64,000 nt of DNA from Sorangium aterium (lineage in GTDB: Bacteria; Myxococcota_A; Polyangia; Polyangiales; Polyangiaceae): assembly GCF_028368935.1 (NCBI RefSeq), contig NZ_JAQNDK010000003.1, forward strand, positions 496,001 to 560,000. Reading direction: 5' to 3'. The notes beneath the pieces were generated by a model, which was given only the letters and a program-made list of their open reading frames with translations, had not been told where the DNA came from and searched no databases. The first letter of the stretch is position 1; each line of letters opens with the position of its first letter. Both the position numbers and the translations under genes were made by a program. Below are positions 35,945 to 44,800 of this stretch, piece after piece.

Positions 35945-36397
35945 TTACCTCATCGCCCGCTGAAACCGCGCCAAGAGCGCGTCGTCCTCGAGCATCGCCG
36001 CTGTCCATCGCTGCTGCGCGCTCAGGTAATCCTCGAGCGTCAGATCCAGGCGGCTCAGCACCGTCGCCATGTCGGTGCCGCGCTTCATCGCGCGAGCCGC
36101 TTCGAGGAAACGCTCGAACGACAGATCGCCCTTCGATCGGGCGCGCTGGACCCTGGCGAACGTCTCGGCGAAAGCGACGACGAGCGGCGGCACGCCCGCC
36201 TCCTCGCCGTCGTCGTCGTCCGCCTCGGAGAGCCGCGCCTGCCAGGCGTCGTCCAGTGCCTCCCAGCCGGCCTCGTCGAGCCCGTGCGCCGCGAGGAGCG
36301 CCGCGCGGTCGGCGCTCGGGTCCGCGAGCCGGGCGGCCAGCGTCGCGTACGCCTCGACGTCGTCGACGCCCTGCGCGCTCTGCGGAGGTTCCTTCAT
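35945..36397 (-). CDS. Small W-motif helical protein, paralogous to the neighbouring repeat protein
   Basis: This 150-aa acidic protein (ATG 36397) is mostly helical. It contains the same signature twice: VEAYATLAARLADP..LLAAHGLDEAGWEALDDAWQARL, and FERFLEAARAMKRG..VLSRLDLTLEDYLSAQQRWTAAM. The match to the ends of the 515-aa protein 67 bases downstream suggests that they are related and may act together. It has no signal peptide. It is divergent from the HEAT protein, with only 64 bases between the start codons, so regulation is probably shared. Function unknown. Confidence 0.65.
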   Translation of the reverse strand: MKEPPQSAQGVDDVEAYATLAARLADPSADRAALLAAHGLDEAGWEALDDAWQARLSEADDDDGEEAGVPPLVVAFAETFARVQRARSKGDLSFERFLEAARAMKRGTDMATVLSRLDLTLEDYLSAQQRWTAAMLEDDALLARFQRAMR

Positions 36398-36461
36398 CGT
36401 CCGGCCAGGCTACCTCAGCGCGCGTCTTGGGGCCTCCTTCGCGCAGGTGTATTCATGGCGC

Positions 36462-38564
36462 GTGTCCTTCTCATACCTGCCCTTCGTCGCGCCCGGCGGT
36501 CAGGAGGGGCAGCCCTCCGCGCCCGCCGGCACGGACGTGCTCGCCCACGACAAGCTCGAGAACGCGCACGCCGCGCTCCGCTGCGCGGCGCTGTCGCTCG
36601 AGCACGACGTCGAACCCGTGACCGACCTGACCGGGCCCGCGCGCGCCCTGGAGCGTGCCCTCGGCGCGATCTACGACGCCTTCGACGGCCGCGCCGAACC
36701 CCTCGGCGCCGTGCGTGCCGCCCTGGCGGAGACCGACGACATCGCCGCGCAGATCGGGCAGGCGATCGGGCTCGATGCCGGCTTCGCCGCGGTGGACGAG
36801 CTGCTCCGGAGCGCGCGCGGCTGGCTCGAGCAAGCGGCGGCGCGGCTCGCCCTCGTGCCGCCGGCGCCGCCGCTCGACCTGCCGCCGATCCTGGCGAGCC
36901 GCGACCGGCCGCGGTTGCACGCGGTCCAGCGGGCGTCGCTCGCGCCGCTCATCAAGGTCCCGGAGCCGCCCCCGGCCGAGCTCGTCGCGAAGCCGCCGCC
37001 GCCGATCCCGCCGCCGCGCACGTTCGAGGAGCTCAAGGCCGCCGTCGAGGCGCTGAAGCAGCAGGCGCCCGCGCCCGGCGCGCTGCCCGCGGCGGCGGAG
37101 GCGCGGCCGCCCGCGGCGGGCCCGGAGGAGAGAGCTCCGCGCCCCGCGCCGCCGGGCTTCGCGCCGGAGATCGGCGACGCGATCAACGATCTCGCCTTCC
37201 TCCGCGCCCGCGCCCGCGAGTGCTTCGAGGAGGTCGCGATGGTCGGCATGCAGCGGGCGCCGCTGCTCGGCGACCCCTTCCGCGGGGCGCTGGTCCTCGA
37301 GCGGCGCATGCTCGCGGCCATCGACGTGATCGCGGCGATCGGGGCGCCGGCGCTCGAGCACGTGCCGCGGCTCGTGGCCGACGCGCCCGTGAAGGACGCG
37401 AGCGTCGCGTTCGCGAGCGCGATGGTGCTCGGCTGCTTCGCCGGCCGCGACGCGCTCGCCGCGGCCGAGCTCGCGCTGCTCCGGAGCGGCAAGGACAGGG
37501 CGTTCATCGACGCGCTGGGCGCTGCCTTGAAGCTCGTCCCGCACGAGCTCCTGCCGCTCGCGCTCCGCAGCCTGCTCCGCGAGCCCGAGCCGCTGGTCCG
37601 CGCGATGGCGATCGACGTCCTGGCCTACCGCGGCTTCGCGACAGAGGACGAGCTCGTCGCGGCGGCGTCGGACGACGCGGCCCCCGTGGCGGCGTGCGCG
37701 CTCCACCACCTCGGCTGCACGCCGGGCGCCCGCTTGCCCGAGCTGATCCAGCGGGCCCTCGCGGCGCCGGACCCGGCGCTCCGCGAGGCCGCCTGGACGG
37801 CCATGGCGCTCTCGGATCACCCGCACGCCCCGCTCGCGCTGCGCGGGGCGCTGGACGAGGCCGACGGCGCGGACGCCGCGGCGCTCCTGCTCGCGCTCGC
37901 GGGCGACGAGGCCGACGCGCGGCTCCTCGCCTCGCGCGCCGCCGAGGCGCCGCGCCGCGGGCTGATCTTCGCGGTGGGCTGGGCCGGCGCGGCCGCCGCG
38001 GTGCCGCTGCTCATCGACCTGCTCGAGCGCGACGTCGACGGGGACGTGAAGCTCGCCGCGGCCTACGCGCTGGAGCGGATCACCGGCGCGGGGATGTGGG
38101 ACGAGGTCGCGGTGGCGGACGAGGAGATCTTCGTCGCCGATCCGCCCGAGCCCGACGTGGGCGAGCCTCGCGAGCTCAAGCTCGCGCAGCTGGTCAGCGA
38201 TCCCAACGACCTGCCCGAGGCGCCGGCGCCGGAGATGGAGGAGCAGCCCACGGTGGACGCCGCGCGCTGGCGGGCCTTCTGGCGCGAGCGCTGCCAGGGC
38301 TGGGACATGAGCGCGCGCTACCGCCGCGGGCGCCCCTACACACCCGACGTCGTGCTCGACGAGCTGGACACGGGGCGGGTCACCCCGGGCGAGCGCCGGC
38401 TGCTCCAGCGCGAGCTGATCATCCGCACCGGGCACCTCGTGCGCTTCGATCCGCACGACTTCGTGGTGGCGCAGGAGGAGGCGATCCAGGCCTGGCGGCC
38501 GATCGCGGCGCGCGCTTCCGGCGCCCCGGGCCGCTGGACGCGGCCCCGCCGGCGCGTAGGGTAA
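36462..38564 (+). CDS. HEAT-repeat protein, TIGR02270-like (T6SS-associated type)
   Basis: GTG at 36462 is selected because the frame upstream is antisense to the neighbouring gene; it gives 700 aa. The protein has an N-terminal helical region (DKLENAHAALRCAALSLEHDVEP), a Pro-rich hinge at about 175-240 and a set of HEAT-like repeats from residue 245 onward (LEHVPRLVADAPVKDASVAFASAMVLG, ...DGDVKLAAAYALERITG). The tail RWRAFWRERCQGWDMSARYRRGRPY...LQRELIIRTGHLVRFDPHDF is the end pattern I associate with TIGR02270 proteins, seen in some T6SS loci. A scaffold role is inferred. No catalytic motif is present. Confidence 0.7.
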   Translation: MSFSYLPFVAPGGQEGQPSAPAGTDVLAHDKLENAHAALRCAALSLEHDVEPVTDLTGPARALERALGAIYDAFDGRAEPLGAVRAALAETDDIAAQIGQAIGLDAGFAAVDELLRSARGWLEQAAARLALVPPAPPLDLPPILASRDRPRLHAVQRASLAPLIKVPEPPPAELVAKPPPPIPPPRTFEELKAAVEALKQQAPAPGALPAAAEARPPAAGPEERAPRPAPPGFAPEIGDAINDLAFLRARARECFEEVAMVGMQRAPLLGDPFRGALVLERRMLAAIDVIAAIGAPALEHVPRLVADAPVKDASVAFASAMVLGCFAGRDALAAAELALLRSGKDRAFIDALGAALKLVPHELLPLALRSLLREPEPLVRAMAIDVLAYRGFATEDELVAAASDDAAPVAACALHHLGCTPGARLPELIQRALAAPDPALREAAWTAMALSDHPHAPLALRGALDEADGADAAALLLALAGDEADARLLASRAAEAPRRGLIFAVGWAGAAAAVPLLIDLLERDVDGDVKLAAAYALERITGAGMWDEVAVADEEIFVADPPEPDVGEPRELKLAQLVSDPNDLPEAPAPEMEEQPTVDAARWRAFWRERCQGWDMSARYRRGRPYTPDVVLDELDTGRVTPGERRLLQRELIIRTGHLVRFDPHDFVVAQEEAIQAWRPIAARASGAPGRWTRPRRRVG

Positions 38565-38635
38565 ACGGCGCGTCGGCGCGCGGACGCACGCGAGCCGAGC
38601 GCGAAGAGGGGCGCGGTGCCCGCCAGGGGGGATGC

Positions 38636-39724
38636 ATGGAGCGACGCGGACTTCGGAGGAGCAGCTGGCGGCTGGTCATCTCGGCCTCGGCGCTCGGCGC
38701 CGCGCTGAGCGCGGCGTCCCCGGCGAGGGCCCAGTCCAAGGAGGAGCTCGCGGAAGCACGGGCGCTCTTCCAGGAGGGGGTCGCGCTCAGCGCGGCGAAC
38801 CACTGCGCCGCGGCGCTCGTGAAGTTCCAGGCGGTGGCGGGCGTGCGGCGGACGCCGCAGGTGCTGTTCAACATCGCGGAGTGCGAGGCGCGGCTCGGCA
38901 AGCTCGTCTCGGCGCTCGGCAACTACCGCATCGCCGCGGCCGCGGCCGACGGGGACCCCCGGGCGAACGACGTGAGCGCGAACGTCGGCGCGCGGATCGA
39001 GGACCTCGAGGCGCGCATCCCGAGGCTCGCGATCCACCGGGGCGCGGGGGCGCTCACCGCCACGATCCTGCTCGACGGCGCCGCGCTCGGCGCCTCGGAG
39101 ATGAGCGCCGACATCCCGGTCGATCCAGGGCCCCACGTCATCTCGGCCCGGGTCGGCGATCGCGAGGCGGCGCGGGAGACCGTCACGCTCGAGGAGCGGG
39201 ACGCGAAGACCGTGGAGATCGCGATCGCCGATCCGCCGGCGGCGCTGCCGCCCGCGAGCGCGTCACCGGGAGGCGCGCCCGCGGAGGTGCCGCCGAGGGC
39301 CACGCTGGAGGGCCTGCCGGCGACGCGTCCGTCGAAGGCGCCGGGGCTCGCGGTGCTCGGCGCCGGGATCGCGAGCGGCGCCGTGGGTGGGGTCTTCCTC
39401 GGCCTGCGCGCAGGCACGCTGAGCGATCTCGACGCGCTGTGCGGCGGCGACAGGAGCTGCCCTCCTTCCGCCAGGCCCGTCGCCGATCGAGGCCGGCTCT
39501 ACACGGGCGTCGCCGAGGCGGCGATCGGGCTCGGTGTCGTCGGCGTCGCCGCGGGGATCACCCTGCTCGTGATGAGCGGCAGCGCGGCCGCGCCGGACGC
39601 GAGCGCCCGCGCAGCCGCCGCTGCGGCCGGGCGGCGCGCCCGCGCGGGCGTCCGCCGCGCGGAGGTCCTGCCGCAGGCGCCTGGCGCCGACCTCGCGGGG
39701 CTCAGCGTCGCCGGCAGCTTCTGA
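38636..39724 (+). CDS. Secreted TPR/PEGA-like protein with C-terminal membrane segments
   Basis: ATG at 38636 gives 362 aa. A signal peptide (LVISASALGAALSAASPARAQ) precedes a TPR-like pair of helices (ALFQEGVALSAANHCAAALVKFQAVAGVRRTPQVLFNIAECEARLGKLVSALGNY). A beta-rich PEGA-like stretch follows (ATILLDGAALGASEMSADIPVDPGPHVISAR). Then come a Pro-rich linker and two hydrophobic segments (LAVLGAGIASGAVGGVFLGL and AAIGLGVVGVAAGITLLVM). This organisation is frequent in Polyangiales, often beside kinases. It is probably anchored in the inner membrane and exposed to the periplasm. Role unknown. Confidence 0.75.
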   Translation: MERRGLRRSSWRLVISASALGAALSAASPARAQSKEELAEARALFQEGVALSAANHCAAALVKFQAVAGVRRTPQVLFNIAECEARLGKLVSALGNYRIAAAAADGDPRANDVSANVGARIEDLEARIPRLAIHRGAGALTATILLDGAALGASEMSADIPVDPGPHVISARVGDREAARETVTLEERDAKTVEIAIADPPAALPPASASPGGAPAEVPPRATLEGLPATRPSKAPGLAVLGAGIASGAVGGVFLGLRAGTLSDLDALCGGDRSCPPSARPVADRGRLYTGVAEAAIGLGVVGVAAGITLLVMSGSAAAPDASARAAAAAAGRRARAGVRRAEVLPQAPGADLAGLSVAGSF

Positions 39725-39754
39725 GGCCGGGCGCCCTCCGGGCCAGCGGGCGTG

Positions 39755-40930
39755 TCAGGTGCGGCAGCAGAACGTCCGTGGGCTCGCGCCGCGGGCCTGT
39801 CCGCGGGGCGTGCCGCCGCTCGGCAGGCACGCCCCGCCGGTGGGCGCGCCGACCGACGTCACCTTGCGGCCCACGACGGAGGGGTCATCCTCGAGATCCT
39901 TGCAGCTGCCCGCAGGCAGCTCCGTCACCCGCATCGAGCAGGTGTGCAGCTGCGCGTCGGAGTAGAGGGCGACGGTCGTCGGGCACGTCCCGCCCGATGG
40001 CGCGCCGCACGCGCAGTCGTCGTCGCAGCCGCGGCTGTCCTCGACGTCGGTGTAGAAGACATGCCGCTCCGTGTAGGGGCCCGGCGGGCAGACGGCGTCG
40101 CCGTCCCTGGCGATGCAGAGGCCGCCCTCGAACGGCGCGGCTGGCTTCGGCGCGCAGGCCTGGCCGAGGTTGCAGCCCCGTCCGAGCGGCTCGGCCGCGG
40201 CGCACGCGCGGCCGAGGCGAGTCCACCTGGGGTCCGGCCTCTGCACCTGCACGGCGCTCGGCGCGCACGCGCCGCCGGAGGCCGCGAGCGGGCTCACGCT
40301 GACCGAGACGGCGCACGGCGCGCCGGTGGTCGCCGAGCACTCCGTGTTGCTGCTCGGCCCGCAGGTCAGCCTGTCGCTGAAGACTCCATCGGGGCCTCTG
40401 CACACCTGGGCTTCCCAGCCGGGCGTCTCGAGCGGGAAGAGGCAGTGCGGCTCCGATCCGCAAGGCGCGTCCGCGACGGTGATCGTGATCCCGTCCACCG
40501 GATCGCAGCCTTGCCCCTCCGCGGGACCGCACGAGCACGCGCAGCTCGCCGGCGGCGCGGACAGGCCGCGGTTTCCGACGAACGGCGGCCCCGCGGCGAA
40601 CTCGGGTGGGCAGCCCGGATCCATCGCGGGCTCGCCGTCGAACAGCGCGAAGTAGCCGCTCCAGCCCTCCGGCACGGCCGCCGTGCACACGAAGCCGCCG
40701 CACGCGGGATCGGCGCAGTCGATCCGGCCGTCGCCGTCGTCGTCGGCGCCGTTCGCGCAGTCCTCTGCCCCGTCCCCGCTGGAGCTGCGGCTGGCGCTCC
40801 CGGAAGGCTCGGGCTCATCGAAGGTGTACTCGGGGTACAGACAGGCGGCGGGAGCGGCCAGGGCGCCTGCGGCGCCGAGCCCGATGCAGGCCGTGAGGCG
40901 CGCTCCCCGGCCGACGAGAAAAGAGCCCAC
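39755..40930 (-). CDS. Secreted cysteine-rich protein (Myxo-type)
   Basis: GTG at 40930, preceded by GGAGG eight bases upstream, gives 391 aa. The N-terminus is a signal peptide with a lipobox-like end (AAPAACLYPEY). An Asp/Cys motif follows (EDCANGADDDGDGRIDCADPACGG), the calcium-binding-like repeat widespread in secreted myxobacterial proteins. The remaining 300 residues contain over 30 cysteines, implying an extracellular disulfide-stabilised fold with no recognised enzyme motif. It is convergent with the TPR/PEGA-like gene (30 bases between stops). Function unknown. Confidence 0.75.
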   Translation of the reverse strand: MGSFLVGRGARLTACIGLGAAGALAAPAACLYPEYTFDEPEPSGSASRSSSGDGAEDCANGADDDGDGRIDCADPACGGFVCTAAVPEGWSGYFALFDGEPAMDPGCPPEFAAGPPFVGNRGLSAPPASCACSCGPAEGQGCDPVDGITITVADAPCGSEPHCLFPLETPGWEAQVCRGPDGVFSDRLTCGPSSNTECSATTGAPCAVSVSVSPLAASGGACAPSAVQVQRPDPRWTRLGRACAAAEPLGRGCNLGQACAPKPAAPFEGGLCIARDGDAVCPPGPYTERHVFYTDVEDSRGCDDDCACGAPSGGTCPTTVALYSDAQLHTCSMRVTELPAGSCKDLEDDPSVVGRKVTSVGAPTGGACLPSGGTPRGQARGASPRTFCCRT

Positions 40931-41050
40931 CGAACCACCTCCGTGACAGGTGGCCGCGCAGCGCCCGTTCGCGCTCGTGCCCCTGCCCAGAGGATATCGC
41001 GCCGCGCGGCGTGAGCCACGAGCGCCGCTCGAGCGACGTTCGCTGCGCGG

Positions 41051-41806
41051 CTACTTCTTGGCGGGCGCGGCCGGCTTCGCCGGGGCGGCGGGCGGCGCGC
41101 CCTTGGCCGGCGGCGCGCCCTTGGCCGGCGGCGCGCCCTTGGCCGGCGGCGCTTCGCCGGCCTGGCCGCTGTTGTACAGCTGGATCGCGCGATCGGTGAG
41201 CTCGAGATCGGCGCGGTAGTAGGGCACGGCCGACTTGTCGAGGATGAGGTCGTAGCCCTCCTGCGCCGCGAGGCGCCGGAGGAGGCCGAGCACCTTCTGC
41301 AGCATCGGCGTCGTGAGCTCGCTCTCCTTGCGCTGCATCTCGCGCTGGGCGTCGAGCGTCGTCGCCTGGAACTCGGCGGCCTGGCGCTGCCACGTCTCGA
41401 ACCTGCGCTGGAGGACGTCCTTCGGCGTCTTGCCCGCCTGGGCCTCCTTGTCGAGCTTGTCCCGCTCGTCGTCGAGCGCGCGGCGCTTCGTGTCGAGCTC
41501 CACCTGGCGGCTGTCGAACAGCTTCTTGAGCGTCGCCTGGACGCGGAGCCCTTCCTCGGTCTCCAGCATGGCGCGGCGCACGTCGACGACGGCGATCTTC
41601 GACTGCGCGGACGCGGGCGTGGGCGACAGCAGCGCCGCGCTGCCGAGCGCCGCGGCCGCGAGCAGCGGCAGGACGCGCGCCGTGAGCCGTCGGCCCGAGG
41701 TCGGGCGGGCTGCCAGCGGAGCACCCTGGGTCGCGCCGGCCGGACGCGCAGGGGTGGAGAACGTGGAACAGCGCGCGACGAGCCGCTCAGGAGCGTTGTT
41801 TCGCAT
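41051..41806 (-). CDS. OmpH/Skp-family periplasmic chaperone
   Basis: This is a predicted periplasmic chaperone for outer-membrane proteins. After a long N-terminal region, a signal peptide ends at ALLSPTPASAQSK. The Skp/OmpH domain follows (KIAVVDVRRAMLETEEGLRVQATLKKLFDSRQVELD..., a long coiled-coil, then LRRLAAQEGYDLILDKSAVPYY). The 251-aa product ends in three tandem PPAKGA units and a Lys/Ala/Pro tail, which is additional to the family. The signal starts about 45 residues from the annotated ATG, so a later start is possible. It lies 33 bases downstream of the kinase gene, probably in the same transcript. Confidence 0.85.
   Translation of the reverse strand: MRNNAPERLVARCSTFSTPARPAGATQGAPLAARPTSGRRLTARVLPLLAAAALGSAALLSPTPASAQSKIAVVDVRRAMLETEEGLRVQATLKKLFDSRQVELDTKRRALDDERDKLDKEAQAGKTPKDVLQRRFETWQRQAAEFQATTLDAQREMQRKESELTTPMLQKVLGLLRRLAAQEGYDLILDKSAVPYYRADLELTDRAIQLYNSGQAGEAPPAKGAPPAKGAPPAKGAPPAAPAKPAAPAKK
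41098..41152. repeat. 18-bp tandem repeat, three copies
   Basis: Three consecutive copies of GCGCCCTTGGCCGGCGGC encode the KGAPPA units at the C-terminus of the OmpH-like protein on the minus strand. Confidence 0.85.
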
Positions 41807-41839
41807 CGCGGATGGCCTTAGCTACCCGGCCACCCAACG

Positions 41840-44800
41840 TCAAGAACGTGGCGCGCCCTTCTCGTGCGCTGCCGCCGCCGCGCCCTCGGCGTGCGCGTCC
41901 TTGCTCTGCGCAGGGCTCGCGCTCCGGTGCGCTGCCGGGTCGTTGCTCGGCGCCTCGGCGCGCTCCTTCCGCCCCGAGGCGCCGGCGGTCTTCGTGACCT
42001 TGCTCCGCGACGGCGCCCCGGCGGCCCGCTGGGCGGACGCGTCCGCCGCGTGCGGCGGCCGCTGCGTCGAGGGCAGCGACCGGCCGAGGCGCTCTTGGGC
42101 GAGGGCGATCAGCCGCCCGACGTCGTCGTTCCCTCGAAGGAACGCGTCGCGCTGGCGGGGATCCCGCAGGGCCTCGACGCGCGCGGCCAGGGCGGAGAAC
42201 GCGGCGTCGAGCGCGGCGTTCGCCTCCCGCTCCTCCCCGATCGCGAGGAGGGCCTCCACGAGCGTGACGCGGATCGCGTCGCTCCACTCCTCGATGGGCC
42301 CCCCCGCGAGGTGGCGCGATGCCTCGCGCGCCGCGTCGACCGCGGCCCTGAGCTCGCGGCGCGCCAGCTGGACGCGGGCCATCGCGAAGCTCGCCATCGC
42401 CTGCAGCGCGGCCGCGCGGTGCGCCGCCTCCTCGCAGAGCCAGCGCGCGACGGCGTGGGCGGTCGCGTGGTCGCCGGGGGCGCCGCGCCAGACGAGGAAG
42501 AGCGCCTCGTACAGACGACCGGCGAACCTGAGGCGGGAGATCTGGCACGCGTCGGCGATCTCGCTCGCCTGGCGCTCGAGCGCGACGCCCTCCTCGATGC
42601 TGCCGAGACGCGCGTGCGACATGCCGAGGTTGTGCAGCGCGAACCCCTCGATCGCCCGGAGCTTCCGGCTCCGCGCGTCGAGCAGCGCGCGCTCGAGCAG
42701 CGCCTGTGCCTCCTCGAACAGGCCGAGCTGGTTCAGCGCCGAGCCGGCGCTCAGGCGGGCCTTTGCCGCGATGACGGCGTCGCCGGCCACGTCGGCGTCC
42801 GCGACGAGCGACGCGCCCAGGGAGGCCGCGGCGGCCAGGTCGCCGGCGTGCATCAGCGCCGCCAGGTGGGCCTCCCGGGCGTGGAGGAGCGCGTCGGTCG
42901 AGCCGCTCCCGCGCGCGGCCTCCATGGCCGCCTGCGCGGCGCGGAGCGCCTCGGCGGGCCGGCCCAGCGCCGCGAGGGCGCGGACGCGCGACGCGAGGAG
43001 CTTCGCGCGGATCGCGGGTGAGAGCGCCGCCGCGAACTGCGGAGAGAGCGCGGACGCGGCGCGCGCGTCGCCCTCGGCGCTCCGGCCTGTCTCGATCATG
43101 CAGGTCGCCGCGACGACCTGCGCCTCGCCCCACAGATCCGAGCCGGGCAGCGCGAGGCGCGACGCCTGCTCCGCGGCGTCGAGCGCCTCGTCGAGGCGGC
43201 CGAGGAGCTCGAGGATCTCCCCGCGGCGGACCAGGAGCGCGGCGCGCGTGGTCCCCTCGGCCCCGCAGGCGAGCCCGCGCGTCGCGAGATCGAGCGCCTC
43301 GTCGAGCTCCGCGCCGCTCGCCGCCGTGTCCCGCGTCGCGCGCGCGTACAGCAGCGCGGCCCGCGCCTTGTCGCCGCCCGCCTCCGCGTGGCGCGCGATG
43401 AGCCCCGGATCGACGCCCGCGGACTCGAGCCAGGCGGCGGCGGCGATGTGGAGCGCGGCCCGGTCTTCCTCGAGGATCGACGCGTACGCCGCGTCGCGCA
43501 CGACCGCCTGCCGGAACGTCCACTGCACCTGCCCCGGGACCCGCGGCTCCAGCTGGCGCGCGATCATCTCGCCCGCCTCCAGCTCGGCGAGCTCCGCGCC
43601 CACGGCGCGCTCGAGCAGCGCAGCGACGCCCGCCGTCCAGAAGACCTGGCCGAAGACGGAAGCGGCGCGCAGCGCCCCGCGCACCCCGCTCGACATGCGG
43701 TCGACGCGGACCTGCACCAGGGCCTGCACGCTGAGCGGCACGGCGTCCCGCCCCTCCGCCGCGGACCGGATGAGCTCCTCCAGGAAGAGCCCGTAGCCGC
43801 CGGCGCGCTGCACGATGGCCCCGCGCGTGGCCGGGTCGGCCTGCGGGAGGGCGTCCGCCACGAGCCGATCCGCGGCCTGCGGGGACAGCGGGGGGAGCGT
43901 CACACGGGTCACGTCGCGGTGCTCCCACAGCGACGGGAACCGGGCGGAGAGCTCGGGCCGCGCGAAGCCGAACACCCCGAAGCGGAGATCGGCGCAGCCG
44001 AGCAGCCAGTCGACGAGCTGGACGGTGGTGCTGTCGGCCCAGTGCATGTCCTCGATGACCAGGATCTGCGGCGTGGCCTCGGACTTCGAGCGGAAGAACG
44101 CCTCCACCGCCATCCGCGTGCGCGACTCCATGAGCTGCGGGCTCTCGCGGGCAGCGCGCAGCGGCTCGTTGTCCTCGTCCGGAAAGGGCACGCCGGCGAG
44201 CTCCCCGATGAAGCCGGCGAGGAAGCGGAGCGGGCGGGCCAGGCGCATCGCCACGTGGGCGCTCACCTTCTGCACCTGGTCCTCGAGGCGCTCGCAGTCG
44301 CGGACGCCCATGAGCGAGCGCAGGGCGCGGCCCAGCCCCGTGATGCCCGCGCCCTGGCTCATCGCGTCGCCGCGGCAGAGGAGGATGATCGGCGCGTGCG
44401 GCGCCGTCTCGAGGTGCTGGATCAGCTCGGCGCGTACGCCGCTCTTGCCGATGCCGGCGGGGCCTGTCACGAGCGCCGCGCGCGGCGCGCCGTCCTCGGC
44501 GAGCTGTTGGAAGATGCCCTGGAGCCTCGCGAGCTCGTGCTCGCGCCCGAGGGTCGCCGTGGAGAGCCCGGCGAGCTTGCGCGCGTCGAAGCCGGCGGCG
44601 TCCTCGTGGACGAGCACGCCGCCGCGCGCGTCCTCCTGGACCACGAACCGCCCCTCCAGCGCCGCGGTCGCGCGCGCGTCGATCCGGACCGCGCCGGGCG
44701 TCGCGTACTCCAGCTGCTGGGCAGCGCGCTCGAGCGCCTCGCCGGCGAGGCTCGCCCGGCCGCGGACGGCGTGCCCGATCGCGACCGAGGCCCGCGCGCC

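Noticed and set aside
36455-36500. ATG at 36455 as start of the HEAT protein
   Set aside because: It is in another frame that gives Arg-rich noise; the family-like frame uses GTG at 36462.
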